NCBI GenBank assembly: GCA_016722705.1
Contig: JADKGN010000004.1
Coordinates: 558,001-622,000 of the forward strand
Origin: Candidatus Dechloromonas phosphoritropha
GTDB lineage: Bacteria; Pseudomonadota; Gammaproteobacteria; Burkholderiales; Rhodocyclaceae
Direction of reading: 5' to 3'
DNA: 64,000 nt
Numbering within the stretch: position 1 is the first letter of the stretch; every line of letters begins with the position of its first letter. The notes under the pieces were generated by a model. The model saw nothing but the letters and a program-made list of their open reading frames with translations. It made no database searches and was not told the origin of the DNA. Of the stretch, positions 36,343 through 45,383 are shown piece after piece. Made by a program: the position numbers and the translations under genes.

Positions 36343-39300
36343 TTAAAAACGCCGCAAGTCTAGCGTAAACGGGTGCTCGGCGCTGACTTCCGGCGCCGTG
36401 ACTTGCATCTTGCCGGGTGTATGCCCGAAGCGGAAGAAGCGCGACAGCCGTCGCGCTTCCGCCTCGAAGGCATTGATCGGGAAGGTTTCGTAGCTGAGCC
36501 CGCCAGGGTGAGTTACATGGTACTGACAGCCACCCAGCGAACGCTGCATCCAGGTATCAACGAGGTCGAAGACCAGCGGCGCATGGACGCCGATGGTCGG
36601 ATGCAGGCAGGAGGCCGGCTGCCAGGCGCGGTAACGCACGCCGGCGACGAACTCGCCGTTAGTCCCGGTGTTCTGCATGGGCACTGGCACGCCGTTGCAG
36701 GTCAGCACGTAGCGATCCGGCGCCATGCCCTTGACCTTGACCTGGACGCGCTCGACCGATGAATCGACGTAGCGCACAGCACCGCCAGCCGCCCCCTCCT
36801 CGCCCATGACATGCCAGGGCTCGAGGGCGTGGCGCAGTTCGAATTCCATACCCTTGACCGCGAAGTCGCCGTATTTCGGGAAGCGGAATTCAAAGTGCGG
36901 TGCAAACCATTCCGCCTTGAACGGGAAGCCGGCCACCTGCATTTCTTCCATGACATCACGAAAATCCTGTTTGGCATAGAAGGGCAGCATGAAGCGGTCG
37001 TGCAGTTCGGTGCCCCAACGCGTCAGGCGCTGCGGCACATACGGCTCATCCCAGAAACGTGCAACCAGCGCCCGTAGCAGCAGTTGCTGAGTCAGCGACA
37101 TGCGGGCATGCGGCGGCATTTCGAAGGCGCGCAACTCGAGCAGGCCGAGGCGGCCGGTGGGACCATCGGGTGAATAGAGCTTGTCGATGCAGAACTCGGC
37201 GCGGTGCGTGTTGCCGGTGACATCGGTCAGCAGATGTCGCAGCACGCGGTCGACCACCCACGGCGCGATATGGCCGCCGACCGGCGGGATCTGGCTGAAG
37301 GCGATTTCGAGTTCGTAGAGGCTGTCGTTGCGCGCCTCATCGACGCGCGGCGCCTGGCTGGTCGGCCCGATGAAAAGACCGGAAAAGAGATAGGAAAGAC
37401 TCGGGTGGTTGTGCCAGTAGGCGATCAGGCTGCGCAGCAGATCGGGACGGCGCAGGAAGGGCGAATCGTTCGGCGTCGCGCCGCCGAGAACGAAGTGATT
37501 GCCGCCGCCGGTTCCGGTATGGCGCCCGTCGACCATGAACTTCTCGCTGGTCAGACGCGAGACATGGGCGGCATCGTAGAGGTGGGTGGTCTGGTCGACC
37601 AGTTGGTCCCAGCTTTTTGCGGGGTGGACGTTCACCTCTATGACGCCTGGGTCGGGGGTGACGCGGAAGTTGGTCAGGCGCGGATCGCCCGGTGGCTCGT
37701 AGCCCTCCATGACGACCGGCATTTGCAGTTCTGCCGCGGTCGACTCGACAGCGGCGACCAATTCCAGGTAATCGTCCAGCGTCTCCGTCGGCGGCATGAA
37801 AATGTAGAGCCTGCCTTCGCGCGCTTCGGCGGACATCGCGCGGCGGCTGACCCAAGCGGCCGATTCCTTGAATTCGGGGACGGTGTCGGGCGCTTTACCG
37901 CGGCCGGAAACGGCCTCACCGCCTGCCTGCGGGCCCCCCGCTTCGGCCACGGCAGTGCCAGAAACCGGTGCCCACGCCTCAGTCTGGCGGATGATCTCGG
38001 TGTGACTGCGCAGCGCTACCGTCGCCTGGGACGGGTCAGGCGGGTTGACGTAGGGGAAATCGCTCTCCGTTACCCACGGCTGCGAATCGAGCGGCAGTCG
38101 GTAACCCATTGCCGAATCGCCAGGAAACAGGTAGCAGTGCTGTGCGCGCAGGAACCACGGGCCGCTCTCCCAGCGCCTCTGTTCGTTCTTCATGACCGGC
38201 AGTACGTGACCGATGATCTTGGTCAGGCCCTGCGTAAATATTTTCATCAGACGCGCGCGCTCGAGCGGGTCATTGATGCGCGAATCGAAGGGATCGACGT
38301 TGCTCGGCAGGCAGCGCTCGCGCCACATGTAATAGTAGATATCCTCGAAGGCCGGAAAGACATACGCGGGATCCAGCGCCAGCTTTTCGGCGACGCGCTT
38401 CATGAAACGCTCTGAGTGCTCGCTGGTCGCGCTGTAATCCTTCTTCTCGTCGGCGTAGAGATCCGGCGAACTCCAGATTGGCTCACCGTTCTTGCGCCAG
38501 AAACAGTTGAGGCTCCAGCGCGGCAGTTGCTCGCCGGGATACCACTTGCCCTGCCCGAAGTGCATCAAGCCGTTCGGGGCATATCTCTCGCGCAGACGGT
38601 GGAACAGTTCGGCCGCGAAAACGCGCTTGGTGGGGCCGAGCGCCGCAGTATTCCATTCGGCGCCATCGGGGTCGTTGACCGCGACGAAAGTCGGCTCACC
38701 ACCCTGCGTCAGGCGGACGTCCATCTCTTGCAGGGTCGCGTCAATCTGGTGACCAAGGCCTTCGATCTCGACCCATTGCTCGTCCGTATAGGGTTTGGTG
38801 ACACGCGGCGCTTCCCAGATGCGGGTCACCTGCATGTGGTGTCCGAAGGTAGTTTCACACTTCTCGATGTCGCCGCTGACCGGTGCAGCGGAAGCCGGCT
38901 GCGGCGTGCAGGCAAGCGGAATGTGGCCTTCACCGGCAAACAGGCCGGAAGTCGGATCGAGACCGATCCAGCCCGCGCCCGGCAGATAGACCTCGCTCCA
39001 GGCGTGGAGGTCGGTGAAATCGGCCTCTGGGCCGGAGGGGCCGTCGAGCGACTTGACGTCTGCGGTCAACTGGATCAGATAGCCCGAAACGAAGCGCGCA
39101 GCCAGACCCAGGTGGCGCAGGACCTGGACCAGCAGCCAGGCTGAGTCGCGGCATGAGCCGGTGCGTTTCTTCAGCGTTTCCTCGGGCGTCTGCACGCCCG
39201 GTTCCATGCGGATCGTGTAGCCGATGTCCTTCTGCAGGCGGGCGTTGAGCGCGACCAGAAAGTCGACGCTGCGCGTCTTTTCCAGCGAGATGCCATCGAC

Positions 39301-39690
39301 GTACTTCTGGAACAGCGGCATCGCCGGAAGCTTGAAGAGAAACGGCGCCAGTTCGTAGCGCTCCCACGCTTCGTAGGTGAAGGGGATTTTCTCGGCATGC
39401 GGTTCGAGAAAGAAATCAAAGGGGTTGATGACCGACATCTCGGCCACCAGATCGACCTCGACGCGGAACTCGCGCGTCTTCTCGGGAAAGACCAGGCGCG
39501 CCAGATAGTTGCCCTGTGGATCCTGCTGCCAGTTGATAAAATGCTGCGTCGGGCCGACCTTCAGCGAATAAGAGAGGATACGCGTGCGCGAATGCGGGCA
39601 AGGTCGCAACCGAACCACCTGCGGCCCGAGACTGACCAGGCGGTCATAGGAATAATGGGTAACGTGATTCAGTGCAACGTGGATGGACAA
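36343..39690 (-). CDS. Large transglutaminase-fold protein with DUF2126 (1115 aa)
   Basis: The N-terminal transglutaminase domain (about 1-300) starts MSIHVALNHVTHYSYDRLVS and has Cys in GSCRDSAWLLVQVLRHLGLA (about 179), His in DLHAWSEVYLPGAGW and Asp in GLDPTSGL. The remaining 800 residues are DUF2126, with RHTGTGGGNHFVLGGATPND and HNHPSLSYLFSGLFIGPTSQ. The GTGGGNH segment is typical; the function of DUF2126 is not established. Full length and intact. It lies 18 bp after the alpha-E gene. Confidence 0.92.
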   Translation of the reverse strand: MSIHVALNHVTHYSYDRLVSLGPQVVRLRPCPHSRTRILSYSLKVGPTQHFINWQQDPQGNYLARLVFPEKTREFRVEVDLVAEMSVINPFDFFLEPHAEKIPFTYEAWERYELAPFLFKLPAMPLFQKYVDGISLEKTRSVDFLVALNARLQKDIGYTIRMEPGVQTPEETLKKRTGSCRDSAWLLVQVLRHLGLAARFVSGYLIQLTADVKSLDGPSGPEADFTDLHAWSEVYLPGAGWIGLDPTSGLFAGEGHIPLACTPQPASAAPVSGDIEKCETTFGHHMQVTRIWEAPRVTKPYTDEQWVEIEGLGHQIDATLQEMDVRLTQGGEPTFVAVNDPDGAEWNTAALGPTKRVFAAELFHRLRERYAPNGLMHFGQGKWYPGEQLPRWSLNCFWRKNGEPIWSSPDLYADEKKDYSATSEHSERFMKRVAEKLALDPAYVFPAFEDIYYYMWRERCLPSNVDPFDSRINDPLERARLMKIFTQGLTKIIGHVLPVMKNEQRRWESGPWFLRAQHCYLFPGDSAMGYRLPLDSQPWVTESDFPYVNPPDPSQATVALRSHTEIIRQTEAWAPVSGTAVAEAGGPQAGGEAVSGRGKAPDTVPEFKESAAWVSRRAMSAEAREGRLYIFMPPTETLDDYLELVAAVESTAAELQMPVVMEGYEPPGDPRLTNFRVTPDPGVIEVNVHPAKSWDQLVDQTTHLYDAAHVSRLTSEKFMVDGRHTGTGGGNHFVLGGATPNDSPFLRRPDLLRSLIAYWHNHPSLSYLFSGLFIGPTSQAPRVDEARNDSLYELEIAFSQIPPVGGHIAPWVVDRVLRHLLTDVTGNTHRAEFCIDKLYSPDGPTGRLGLLELRAFEMPPHARMSLTQQLLLRALVARFWDEPYVPQRLTRWGTELHDRFMLPFYAKQDFRDVMEEMQVAGFPFKAEWFAPHFEFRFPKYGDFAVKGMEFELRHALEPWHVMGEEGAAGGAVRYVDSSVERVQVKVKGMAPDRYVLTCNGVPVPMQNTGTNGEFVAGVRYRAWQPASCLHPTIGVHAPLVFDLVDTWMQRSLGGCQYHVTHPGGLSYETFPINAFEAEARRLSRFFRFGHTPGKMQVTAPEVSAEHPFTLDLRRF

Positions 39691-39708
39691 GAGTGTGCTC
39701 CGTTGAAG

Positions 39709-40656
39709 TCAGGCCGCCTCGGCCATCGGCACCAGGAAATCCCGGCTTATGCCATCGCCCAGCATGTAAATGCGATCCATGAAGTCGGTCAGCCACTCGT
39801 GCAGGCCGTGTTCGAGAATGTCGTTGATCCGCGCGTAGTGTAGCTGGGCGTGCAGGAACCCGGCCTGGCGCAGGGTTTCTCTGGATTGGCCGTTGGCAAC
39901 GAGGCCGAGGTTCTTGACCACGCCGTTCATGCAGAAATGCAGCGAACGCGGCATGTCCATGCGCAGGATCAGCAGTTCGGCGACCCGTTCGGGCGTGATG
40001 ACGTCGCGGTAGGCCTTGCGATAGACCTCGAAGGCCGAGACCGAGCGCAGCAACGCGCCCCACTGGTAAAAATCGGTGGCGCCCTCGTCACCCTGCGGAC
40101 GCAGAACGTGGTATTTGACGTCGAGAATGCGCGCCGTGTTGTCGGCGCGTTCGAGCAGGGTACCGAGCCGGATGAAATGATAGGCCTCGTCCTGCAGCAG
40201 GGTGCCGAGCGTGGTGCCGCGCGATAGCGAGGAGCGCATCTTGACCCAGTCGAAGAACTCGCCGATGCCGGCGTTCTTGATCTGTTCGAAGGTCCGCCCG
40301 CGGGCATCGAGCCAGGTCAGATTCATCGTCTCCCACATTTCGGCGGTGATCGTGCCGCGCACTGCGTGCGCATTTTCGCGGGCCAGGCGGAGACAGGTAT
40401 GAATCGACACATGGTTGAGCGGGTCGCTGACCATGAATTTCAGCACGTTTTCGGCGTTGACCGCAGGATAACGCAGGGCAAAGTCGACTTCGAGACTGTT
40501 CAGGGCAATGACGGCATTCCAGTTCTGGTTCGCCGCTTCCAGCGATTGCGGGACGAGCGACATCTGCCAGGTCACATCGAGCAGGCGGGCCAGGCTTTCG
40601 GCCCGTTCCATGGAGCGGGCCATCCAGAACAGGTGGTCGGCGGTACGGGATAGCAT
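39709..40656 (-). CDS. Alpha-E domain protein
   Basis: Helical protein of 315 residues beginning MLSRTADHLFWMARSMERAE, the family's conserved start (membership first seen as DUF403), with YHFIRLGTLLERADNTARIL in the middle. Alpha-E proteins always travel with circularly permuted ATP-grasp proteins and transglutaminases; a role as accessory or acceptor factor has been proposed, without proof. Two bp separate it from the ATP-grasp gene upstream. Confidence 0.92.
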   Translation of the reverse strand: MLSRTADHLFWMARSMERAESLARLLDVTWQMSLVPQSLEAANQNWNAVIALNSLEVDFALRYPAVNAENVLKFMVSDPLNHVSIHTCLRLARENAHAVRGTITAEMWETMNLTWLDARGRTFEQIKNAGIGEFFDWVKMRSSLSRGTTLGTLLQDEAYHFIRLGTLLERADNTARILDVKYHVLRPQGDEGATDFYQWGALLRSVSAFEVYRKAYRDVITPERVAELLILRMDMPRSLHFCMNGVVKNLGLVANGQSRETLRQAGFLHAQLHYARINDILEHGLHEWLTDFMDRIYMLGDGISRDFLVPMAEAA

Positions 40657-40658
40657 GA

Positions 40659-42071
40659 TCAGTCCTCCAGAATCCAGGTGTCTTTGGTGCCGCCACCCTG
40701 CGACGAATTGACGACCAGCGAACCCTCGGTCAGCGCGACCCGGGTCAGGCCGCCCGGCACCATGTTGACGCAGTCGCCCGATGACAGCACGAAGGGGCGC
40801 AGGTCGAGGTGGCGCGGCGCGATGCCCTCACCGACGAAGGTCGGGCAGTTGGACAGCGCCAGCGTCGGTTGGGCGATGTAGCCTTCCGGCTTGGCGATCA
40901 GCAACTGGCGGAACTGCTCGATCTGCTCCTTGGTCGCCGCCGGCCCGACCAGCATGCCGTAGCCGCCGGCACCGTGCACTTCCTTGACCACCAGTTCGGC
41001 CAGGTTGTCGAGCACGAATTTCAGGTCCTCGGGCTTGCGGCACATATAGGTCGGCACGTTGTTCAGCTTCGGTTCCTCGTCGAGATAGAAGCGGATCATG
41101 TCTGGCACGTAGGGGTAGATCGACTTGTCGTCGGCAACGCCGGTGCCGATGGCATTGGCCAGCGTGACGTTGCCTGCCTGGTAGGCGCGCAGGAGGCCTG
41201 GTACGCCGAGAGCCGAATCGGCGCGGAAAGCCAGTGGATCGAGAAAATCGTCGTCGATGCGGCGGTAGATGACATCGACGCGTTGCGGCCCCTGCGTCGT
41301 GCGCATGTATGCAACCTCGTCTTTGACGAAGAGATCGCGCCCTTCGACCAGTTCGACGCCCATCTGCTGAGCAAGGAAGGTGTGCTCGAAATAGGCGCTG
41401 TTATAGGCGCCGGGCGTCAGCACGACGACGGTCGGATTGCTGACGCCCTTGGGCGACACGGCGCGCAGCTTTTCCAGCAGCAGGTCGGGATAATGCTGGA
41501 CCGGCGCCACCTTGTGCCGGGCGAACAGTTCGGGGAACAGGCGCATCATCATCTTGCGGTCTTCCAGCATGTATGAGACGCCGGACGGGACGCGCAGATT
41601 GTCTTCGAGCACATAGAACTCGCCAGCCCCGGCGCGGACGATGTCAACGCCGGCGATGTGCGCATAGATGTCGCCCGGCACATCGACGCCCTGCATGACC
41701 GGCCGGTACTGCGTGTTGCTGAGCACCTGCTCGGCGGGAATCTTGCCCGCCTTGAGGATCTCCTGATCGTGATAGACATCGTGCAGGAACATGTTCAGCG
41801 CCCTGACCCGCTGGCGCAGGCCGGACTGCATCGCCTTCCATTCGGCCGCCGGGATGATGCGCGGAATGATGTCGAAGGGAATCAGGCGTTCCTTGCCGGC
41901 TTCCTCGCCATAGACGGCGAAGGTGATGCCGACGCGATGAAAAGCGAGGTCAGCTTCGGCGCGCTTGCGGGCAATGCGTGCTGGCGGGGTGGCCTTGAGC
42001 CATTCGTCGTAGCCTTGATAATACGGGCGGACGCCATCTTTGGCGTCGATCATTTCGTTATAGAAGTTCAT
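40659..42071 (-). CDS. Circularly permuted type 2 ATP-grasp protein (470 aa)
   Basis: First gene of the set. Signature segments: RLIPFDIIPRIIPAAEWKAM, VLEDNLRVPSGVSYMLEDRK, VVLTPGAYNSAYFEHTFLAQ, GRDLFVKDEVAYMRTTQGPQ and LVVKEVHGAGGYGMLVGPAA, the last carrying likely ATP-phosphate contacts. The fold predicts ATP-dependent joining of a carboxylate to an amine. The mRNA leader is about 30 nt if the sigma-54 promoter at 42113-42128 is used. The paralogous region at 33744 shares the motifs but differs in detail. Confidence 0.92.
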   Translation of the reverse strand: MNFYNEMIDAKDGVRPYYQGYDEWLKATPPARIARKRAEADLAFHRVGITFAVYGEEAGKERLIPFDIIPRIIPAAEWKAMQSGLRQRVRALNMFLHDVYHDQEILKAGKIPAEQVLSNTQYRPVMQGVDVPGDIYAHIAGVDIVRAGAGEFYVLEDNLRVPSGVSYMLEDRKMMMRLFPELFARHKVAPVQHYPDLLLEKLRAVSPKGVSNPTVVVLTPGAYNSAYFEHTFLAQQMGVELVEGRDLFVKDEVAYMRTTQGPQRVDVIYRRIDDDFLDPLAFRADSALGVPGLLRAYQAGNVTLANAIGTGVADDKSIYPYVPDMIRFYLDEEPKLNNVPTYMCRKPEDLKFVLDNLAELVVKEVHGAGGYGMLVGPAATKEQIEQFRQLLIAKPEGYIAQPTLALSNCPTFVGEGIAPRHLDLRPFVLSSGDCVNMVPGGLTRVALTEGSLVVNSSQGGGTKDTWILED

Positions 42072-42112
42072 TTCCGACTCGTCGCTGAAGATGCTCTCGA
42101 GGCTATTTGTTC

Positions 42113-42128
42113 AGCAGTTTTCGTGCCA
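42113..42128 (-). promoter_or_regulatory. Sigma-54 promoter of the ATP-grasp/alpha-E/transglutaminase operon
   Basis: On the minus strand the sequence is TGGCACGAAAACTGCT. The consensus is TGGCAC-N5-TTGCW: 10 of 11 defined positions agree, with GG and GC at the required spacing. Transcription would start near 42102, about 30 bp before the first ATG at 42071. Confidence 0.72.
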
Positions 42129-42180
42129 CGGTTGAAATGTCAATGAAATCATCGAGCCGCAGCTTCGCCGAAGTGCGCAA

Positions 42181-42217
42181 TGCCCCATTGCGGTGCAGGT
42201 GATTTCAAAGTGGTGCA
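42181..42217 (-). promoter_or_regulatory. NtrC-like enhancer site and half-site
   Basis: Minus strand 42197-42181 reads TGCACCGCAATGGGGCA, with two mismatches to the NtrC pattern TGCACYA-N3-TGGTGCA. A second half-site, TGCACCA, is at 42217-42211. Site centres lie near -87 and -107 from the predicted start and are 20 bp apart, i.e. two helical turns. This supports control by nitrogen limitation. Confidence 0.6.
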
Positions 42218-42280
42218 AACATCCACAAGGGATACGGCTCAAGCCCACGCCGCCCTCACCGGCGCCAGCGATGACATAAA

Positions 42281-42308
42281 AAACCCGCCGGAGCGCTCCG
42301 GCGGGTTT
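42281..42308. terminator. Bidirectional-type terminator after the thiolase gene
   Basis: A perfect palindrome (42283-42306; arms ACCCGCCGGAGC and GCTCCGGCGGGT) is flanked by A-rich sequence on the left and TTTTA on the right. On the minus strand it ends the thiolase transcript, 23 bp past the stop, with a T-run (AAAAAA on the plus strand). Confidence 0.85.
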
Positions 42309-42331
42309 TATCGGTTGCCGCGCTGAAGCGA

Positions 42332-43513
42332 TCAGGCGCGTTCGAAGATAGCCGCGATACCCTGTCCACCGCCGATGCACATGGTGACGAGGCAATACTT
42401 GCCGCCGACACGCTCCAGCTCGTACAGAGCCTTGGTGGCGATGAAGGCGCCGGAACAGCCGATCGGGTGGCCGAGGGCGATGGCGCCACCGTTCGGGTTG
42501 GTCTTGGCCGGATCGAGGCCGAGCACCTTGGATACGGTCAGGGCCTGAGCGGCAAACGCTTCGTTGGATTCGATGACATCCATCTGGTCCAGCGTCAGGC
42601 CGGCCTTCTTGAGCGCCAGCCTGGTCGCCGGGATCGGACCTTCGCCCATGATTTCGTTCGGCACGCCGGCGACGGCGTAGGAGACAATGCGGGCCATCGC
42701 CTTGTGGCCAGCCTTGGCGGCAACGTCGGCAGCAGCCAGCACGAAGAAAGCGGCGCCGTCGTTGATACCGGAGGCGTTACCGGCGGTAACGGTGCCGTCC
42801 TTCTTGAACGCCGGCTTCATCTTGGCCAGGGTTTCCATGGTCGTACCACGCTTCGGGTGCTCGTCGGTATCGAACACGACTTCGCCCTTGCGCGTCTGCT
42901 TGACGATCGGAATGATCTGCGACTTGAAGTGGCCGGCATCGATGGCCGCGGCGGCACGACGCTGCGACTCGACCGCGAGGGCATCCTGCTGCTCACGCGT
43001 GAAGCCGTGCTTGGCGGCGAGGTTCTCGGCGGTGATCCCCATGTGACCGACACCGAACGGGTCGGTCAGCACGGCAACCATCGAGTCGATTGCCTTGGTG
43101 TCACCCATGCGGGCGCCTGAACGCAGCGCCGGCAGCAGGTAAGCTCCCTTGGACATGACTTCGACGCCGCCGCCGATACCGTAGTCGGCATCGCCGAGCA
43201 TCAGGTTCTGAGCGGTCGTGACGATGCCCTGCAGGCCGGAAGCGCACAGGCGGGAAACCTGCATGGCGACGGAATCCATCGCCAGGCCAGCCTGGATCGA
43301 GGCGACGCGGGAAATGTAGGCGTAGCGCGAATCGGTTGGTATCGTCGTACCGACGGTGACGTAGTTGATGGCCAGGGGATCGACACCCGAACGGACAACC
43401 GCTTCCTTCATGACAATACCGGCCAGCTCAGTGGGCTCGATATCGGCCAGGGAGCCACCAAAGGTACCGATCGGGGAACGAACTGCACTCAGAACGACAA
43501 CATCTCTGCTCAT
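42332..43513 (-). CDS. Acetyl-CoA acetyltransferase / beta-ketothiolase (BktB-like)
   Basis: Thiolase of 393 residues, a tetrameric cytosolic enzyme that condenses or cleaves acyl-CoA. Catalytic Cys in VSRLCASGLQGIV (about 90), Asn-Glu in IESNEAFAAQAL, His in ALGHPIGCSG (about 350) and the second Cys in VTMCIGGGQGIAAIF (about 380). Residue patterns, including the C-terminus, closely follow Cupriavidus BktB as I remember it, so a role in polyhydroxyalkanoate precursor supply or fatty acid metabolism is likely. No pha genes are adjacent. AGGAGG precedes ATG 43513. Confidence 0.92.
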   Translation of the reverse strand: MSRDVVVLSAVRSPIGTFGGSLADIEPTELAGIVMKEAVVRSGVDPLAINYVTVGTTIPTDSRYAYISRVASIQAGLAMDSVAMQVSRLCASGLQGIVTTAQNLMLGDADYGIGGGVEVMSKGAYLLPALRSGARMGDTKAIDSMVAVLTDPFGVGHMGITAENLAAKHGFTREQQDALAVESQRRAAAAIDAGHFKSQIIPIVKQTRKGEVVFDTDEHPKRGTTMETLAKMKPAFKKDGTVTAGNASGINDGAAFFVLAAADVAAKAGHKAMARIVSYAVAGVPNEIMGEGPIPATRLALKKAGLTLDQMDVIESNEAFAAQALTVSKVLGLDPAKTNPNGGAIALGHPIGCSGAFIATKALYELERVGGKYCLVTMCIGGGQGIAAIFERA

Positions 43514-43538
43514 GTGTAAACCTCCTGTTAGAAATTAT

Positions 43539-44462
43539 TCAGCCCGCCAACCTGGCAAGCCCCAACAAAAACAGCAACAGCATCCACAGAACCGTGGCGC
43601 GCCAGACGAGTCCGACGGCACTCTGCATGGAATCGGCATCGGCTGGGTCGCCGAGACCAAGTTCCACGCCACCTGCCATCTCGACGCCCTCGGCGGCCGG
43701 CGGACCAAGCTGGACGCCCAGCGCTCCGGCACCACTGGCAAGGACGATGCCGATATCACGATCCCGCCATTGACCAGCCTGGGTGCGCCAGCAATATACC
43801 GCGTCCTCGAAATCGCCGACGATGGCAAAGGCCGACGCCGTTGCCCGTAACGGCAACCAGTCGATGATACCGAAAACTTGCCGGGAAAACGTCGGGAAAT
43901 TGCCTTCCGTTACGGTATTTTCACGCTTCCAGCGTGCCTGAACGATATGCGCCAGACGATAGAGCACGGCCCCCGAGGGCCCGGGCAGCAGCACGAAGCA
44001 AACAATCACGCCGAACACGTGGCGATGCGAGGCCACCATGGCCACTTCGATCGACTGCCGCGCAATCTCCCGCGAACTCAGTCCGTCGGCCGGATGTCCC
44101 AGCCAATCGCCGAGCAGATGCCGGGCGCGCGGCAGGTCGTCCAGTTGCAGCGCGATGAGGATTGCGCTGAAATGATGGCTGAACTGCCGAAAGCCCATGG
44201 TCAGGTAGAGAGCGCCGACATTGAGCAACCAGCCGAGGAGCGGACTGATCGAATAGAGAAAACCATGGAGCACCGCGACCAGAATCACCGGCAGCGCAAC
44301 GGCAAGGCACCAGGCAATCACGCCATGCGCGTATTCGCCGGCATCGAAACGGGCTCCGATGAAGTCGGCCCAGGCCTGCAGTGGCTTTTCCACGACACGG
44401 CGGTAGTTCAGCGGCTGCAGCTGCTCGATGAGAAGGACCGCAATCAGCGAGAGAAAACTCAT
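43539..44462 (-). CDS. CobD/CbiB (AmpE-like) family membrane protein
   Basis: Membrane protein of 307 residues in the family shared by cobalamin-pathway CobD/CbiB and AmpE. It begins MSFLSLIAVLLIEQLQPLNY and has LDDLPRARHLLGDWL, SREIARQSIEVAMVASHRHVFG and the late WRTQAGQWRDRDIGIVLASGA part. In betaproteobacteria this gene is not near cobalamin genes and its role is unclear; the same applies here. ATG at 44462 is chosen; earlier frame is not conserved. It stops 25 bp before the thiolase start. Confidence 0.78.
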   Translation of the reverse strand: MSFLSLIAVLLIEQLQPLNYRRVVEKPLQAWADFIGARFDAGEYAHGVIAWCLAVALPVILVAVLHGFLYSISPLLGWLLNVGALYLTMGFRQFSHHFSAILIALQLDDLPRARHLLGDWLGHPADGLSSREIARQSIEVAMVASHRHVFGVIVCFVLLPGPSGAVLYRLAHIVQARWKRENTVTEGNFPTFSRQVFGIIDWLPLRATASAFAIVGDFEDAVYCWRTQAGQWRDRDIGIVLASGAGALGVQLGPPAAEGVEMAGGVELGLGDPADADSMQSAVGLVWRATVLWMLLLFLLGLARLAG

Positions 44463-44526
44463 GGGGGGCCGGGAATCGCCGTGTCCGGCGGGTGTCGTTG
44501 CGCAAGGACGCCACCATACCACATGC

Positions 44527-45120
44527 TCAGGCGGCCTGCAGATCGAGCCGTTCGCTCAGCGAGCGGATCATTCCGGCGGTGGCGCCCCAGATAAAATAGT
44601 TCCGGTAGGGCATCGCAAAGAAGTGGCGTAAGGCGCCACGGTAGTACAGCGAATGGCGCTTGTGATTGGCCGGGTCGAGCAGGAAGGCGAGCGGCACCTC
44701 GAAGACTTCCGCCACTTCGAACGGATCAGGCACCAGTACGAATGGCGGGGTCACCAGGGCGACCACCGGGGTCACCCGGAAACCGGTGCCAGTATGGTAC
44801 TCGGGCAGAAAACCGAGGATCTCGACGTGCTCGCGGGCAAGGCCGATTTCCTCCTCGGTCTCGCGCAACGCGGCATGAACCGGCGAGGGGTCGCCAGCCT
44901 CAATGCGGCCGCCGGGAAAGCTGATCTGCCCGGCATGGTCCCGAAGATGGGCGGTACGTTGCGTGAGCAGCACCGTCTGACCGCCGGCACGCTGGACAAT
45001 CGGAAAAAGAACCGCAGCGGGGGTCAGTTCGGTGAATTCATCGCCTGCTTCCTGCACAAAATTGCCGCTTGCCGGGTCCCTGAACAGAGTGGCGCGCAGA
45101 CGTTCAAGATCGAAGCTCAT
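44527..45120 (-). CDS. Nudix hydrolase, CoA pyrophosphatase type
   Basis: Nudix protein of 197 residues. The Nudix box begins FPGGRIEAGDPSPVHAA and ends LRETEEEIGL (about residues 65-95), with the metal-binding Glu cluster intact. The preceding VLLTQRTAHLRDHAGQISFP segment is the UPF0035 pattern of CoA pyrophosphatases (NudL/YeaB type), which cut CoA to 3',5'-ADP and phosphopantetheine. It overlaps the small gene upstream by 4 bp (ATGA). Confidence 0.88.
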   Translation of the reverse strand: MSFDLERLRATLFRDPASGNFVQEAGDEFTELTPAAVLFPIVQRAGGQTVLLTQRTAHLRDHAGQISFPGGRIEAGDPSPVHAALRETEEEIGLAREHVEILGFLPEYHTGTGFRVTPVVALVTPPFVLVPDPFEVAEVFEVPLAFLLDPANHKRHSLYYRGALRHFFAMPYRNYFIWGATAGMIRSLSERLDLQAA

Positions 45121-45374
45121 GCAGTTTCGGCATCATCCTCGATTTCCGCATGGACTGCCGCCAGGGCATCCTGCAAGGTTTCCTCGGAAAGATCGTTGAG
45201 CGACGTCGCGACCATGTCGGCAGCCTCGACGGCGCCCACCGGCAGTTGCTTGCTGTCGAGACTGGCGATCAGCGCCGCCGAGGCCCCCGCCACGCGCAGT
45301 ATCGCCTGACGTTCGCCCATCAGCATTTCTACTTCGCGGCGCAGCAAGGCAATTTCCTGATCACGGTGCGGCAT
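45117..45374 (-). CDS. Small hypothetical protein with coiled-coil N-terminus (85 aa)
   Basis: Not recognised. The start MPHRDQEIALLRREVEMLMG has heptad-like spacing and should form a helix; the rest is acidic, with DLSEETLQDALAAVHAEIED near the end. No signal peptide. It lies between the retropepsin-like gene (9-bp gap) and the Nudix gene (4-bp overlap), probably in one transcript. Confidence 0.65.
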   Translation of the reverse strand: MPHRDQEIALLRREVEMLMGERQAILRVAGASAALIASLDSKQLPVGAVEAADMVATSLNDLSEETLQDALAAVHAEIEDDAETA

Positions 45375-45383
45375 CCTGCTCTC

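Noticed and set aside
42211..42217. Second full NtrC site
   Set aside because: Only the right half TGGTGCA is good; the left half does not match, so it is reported as a half-site only.
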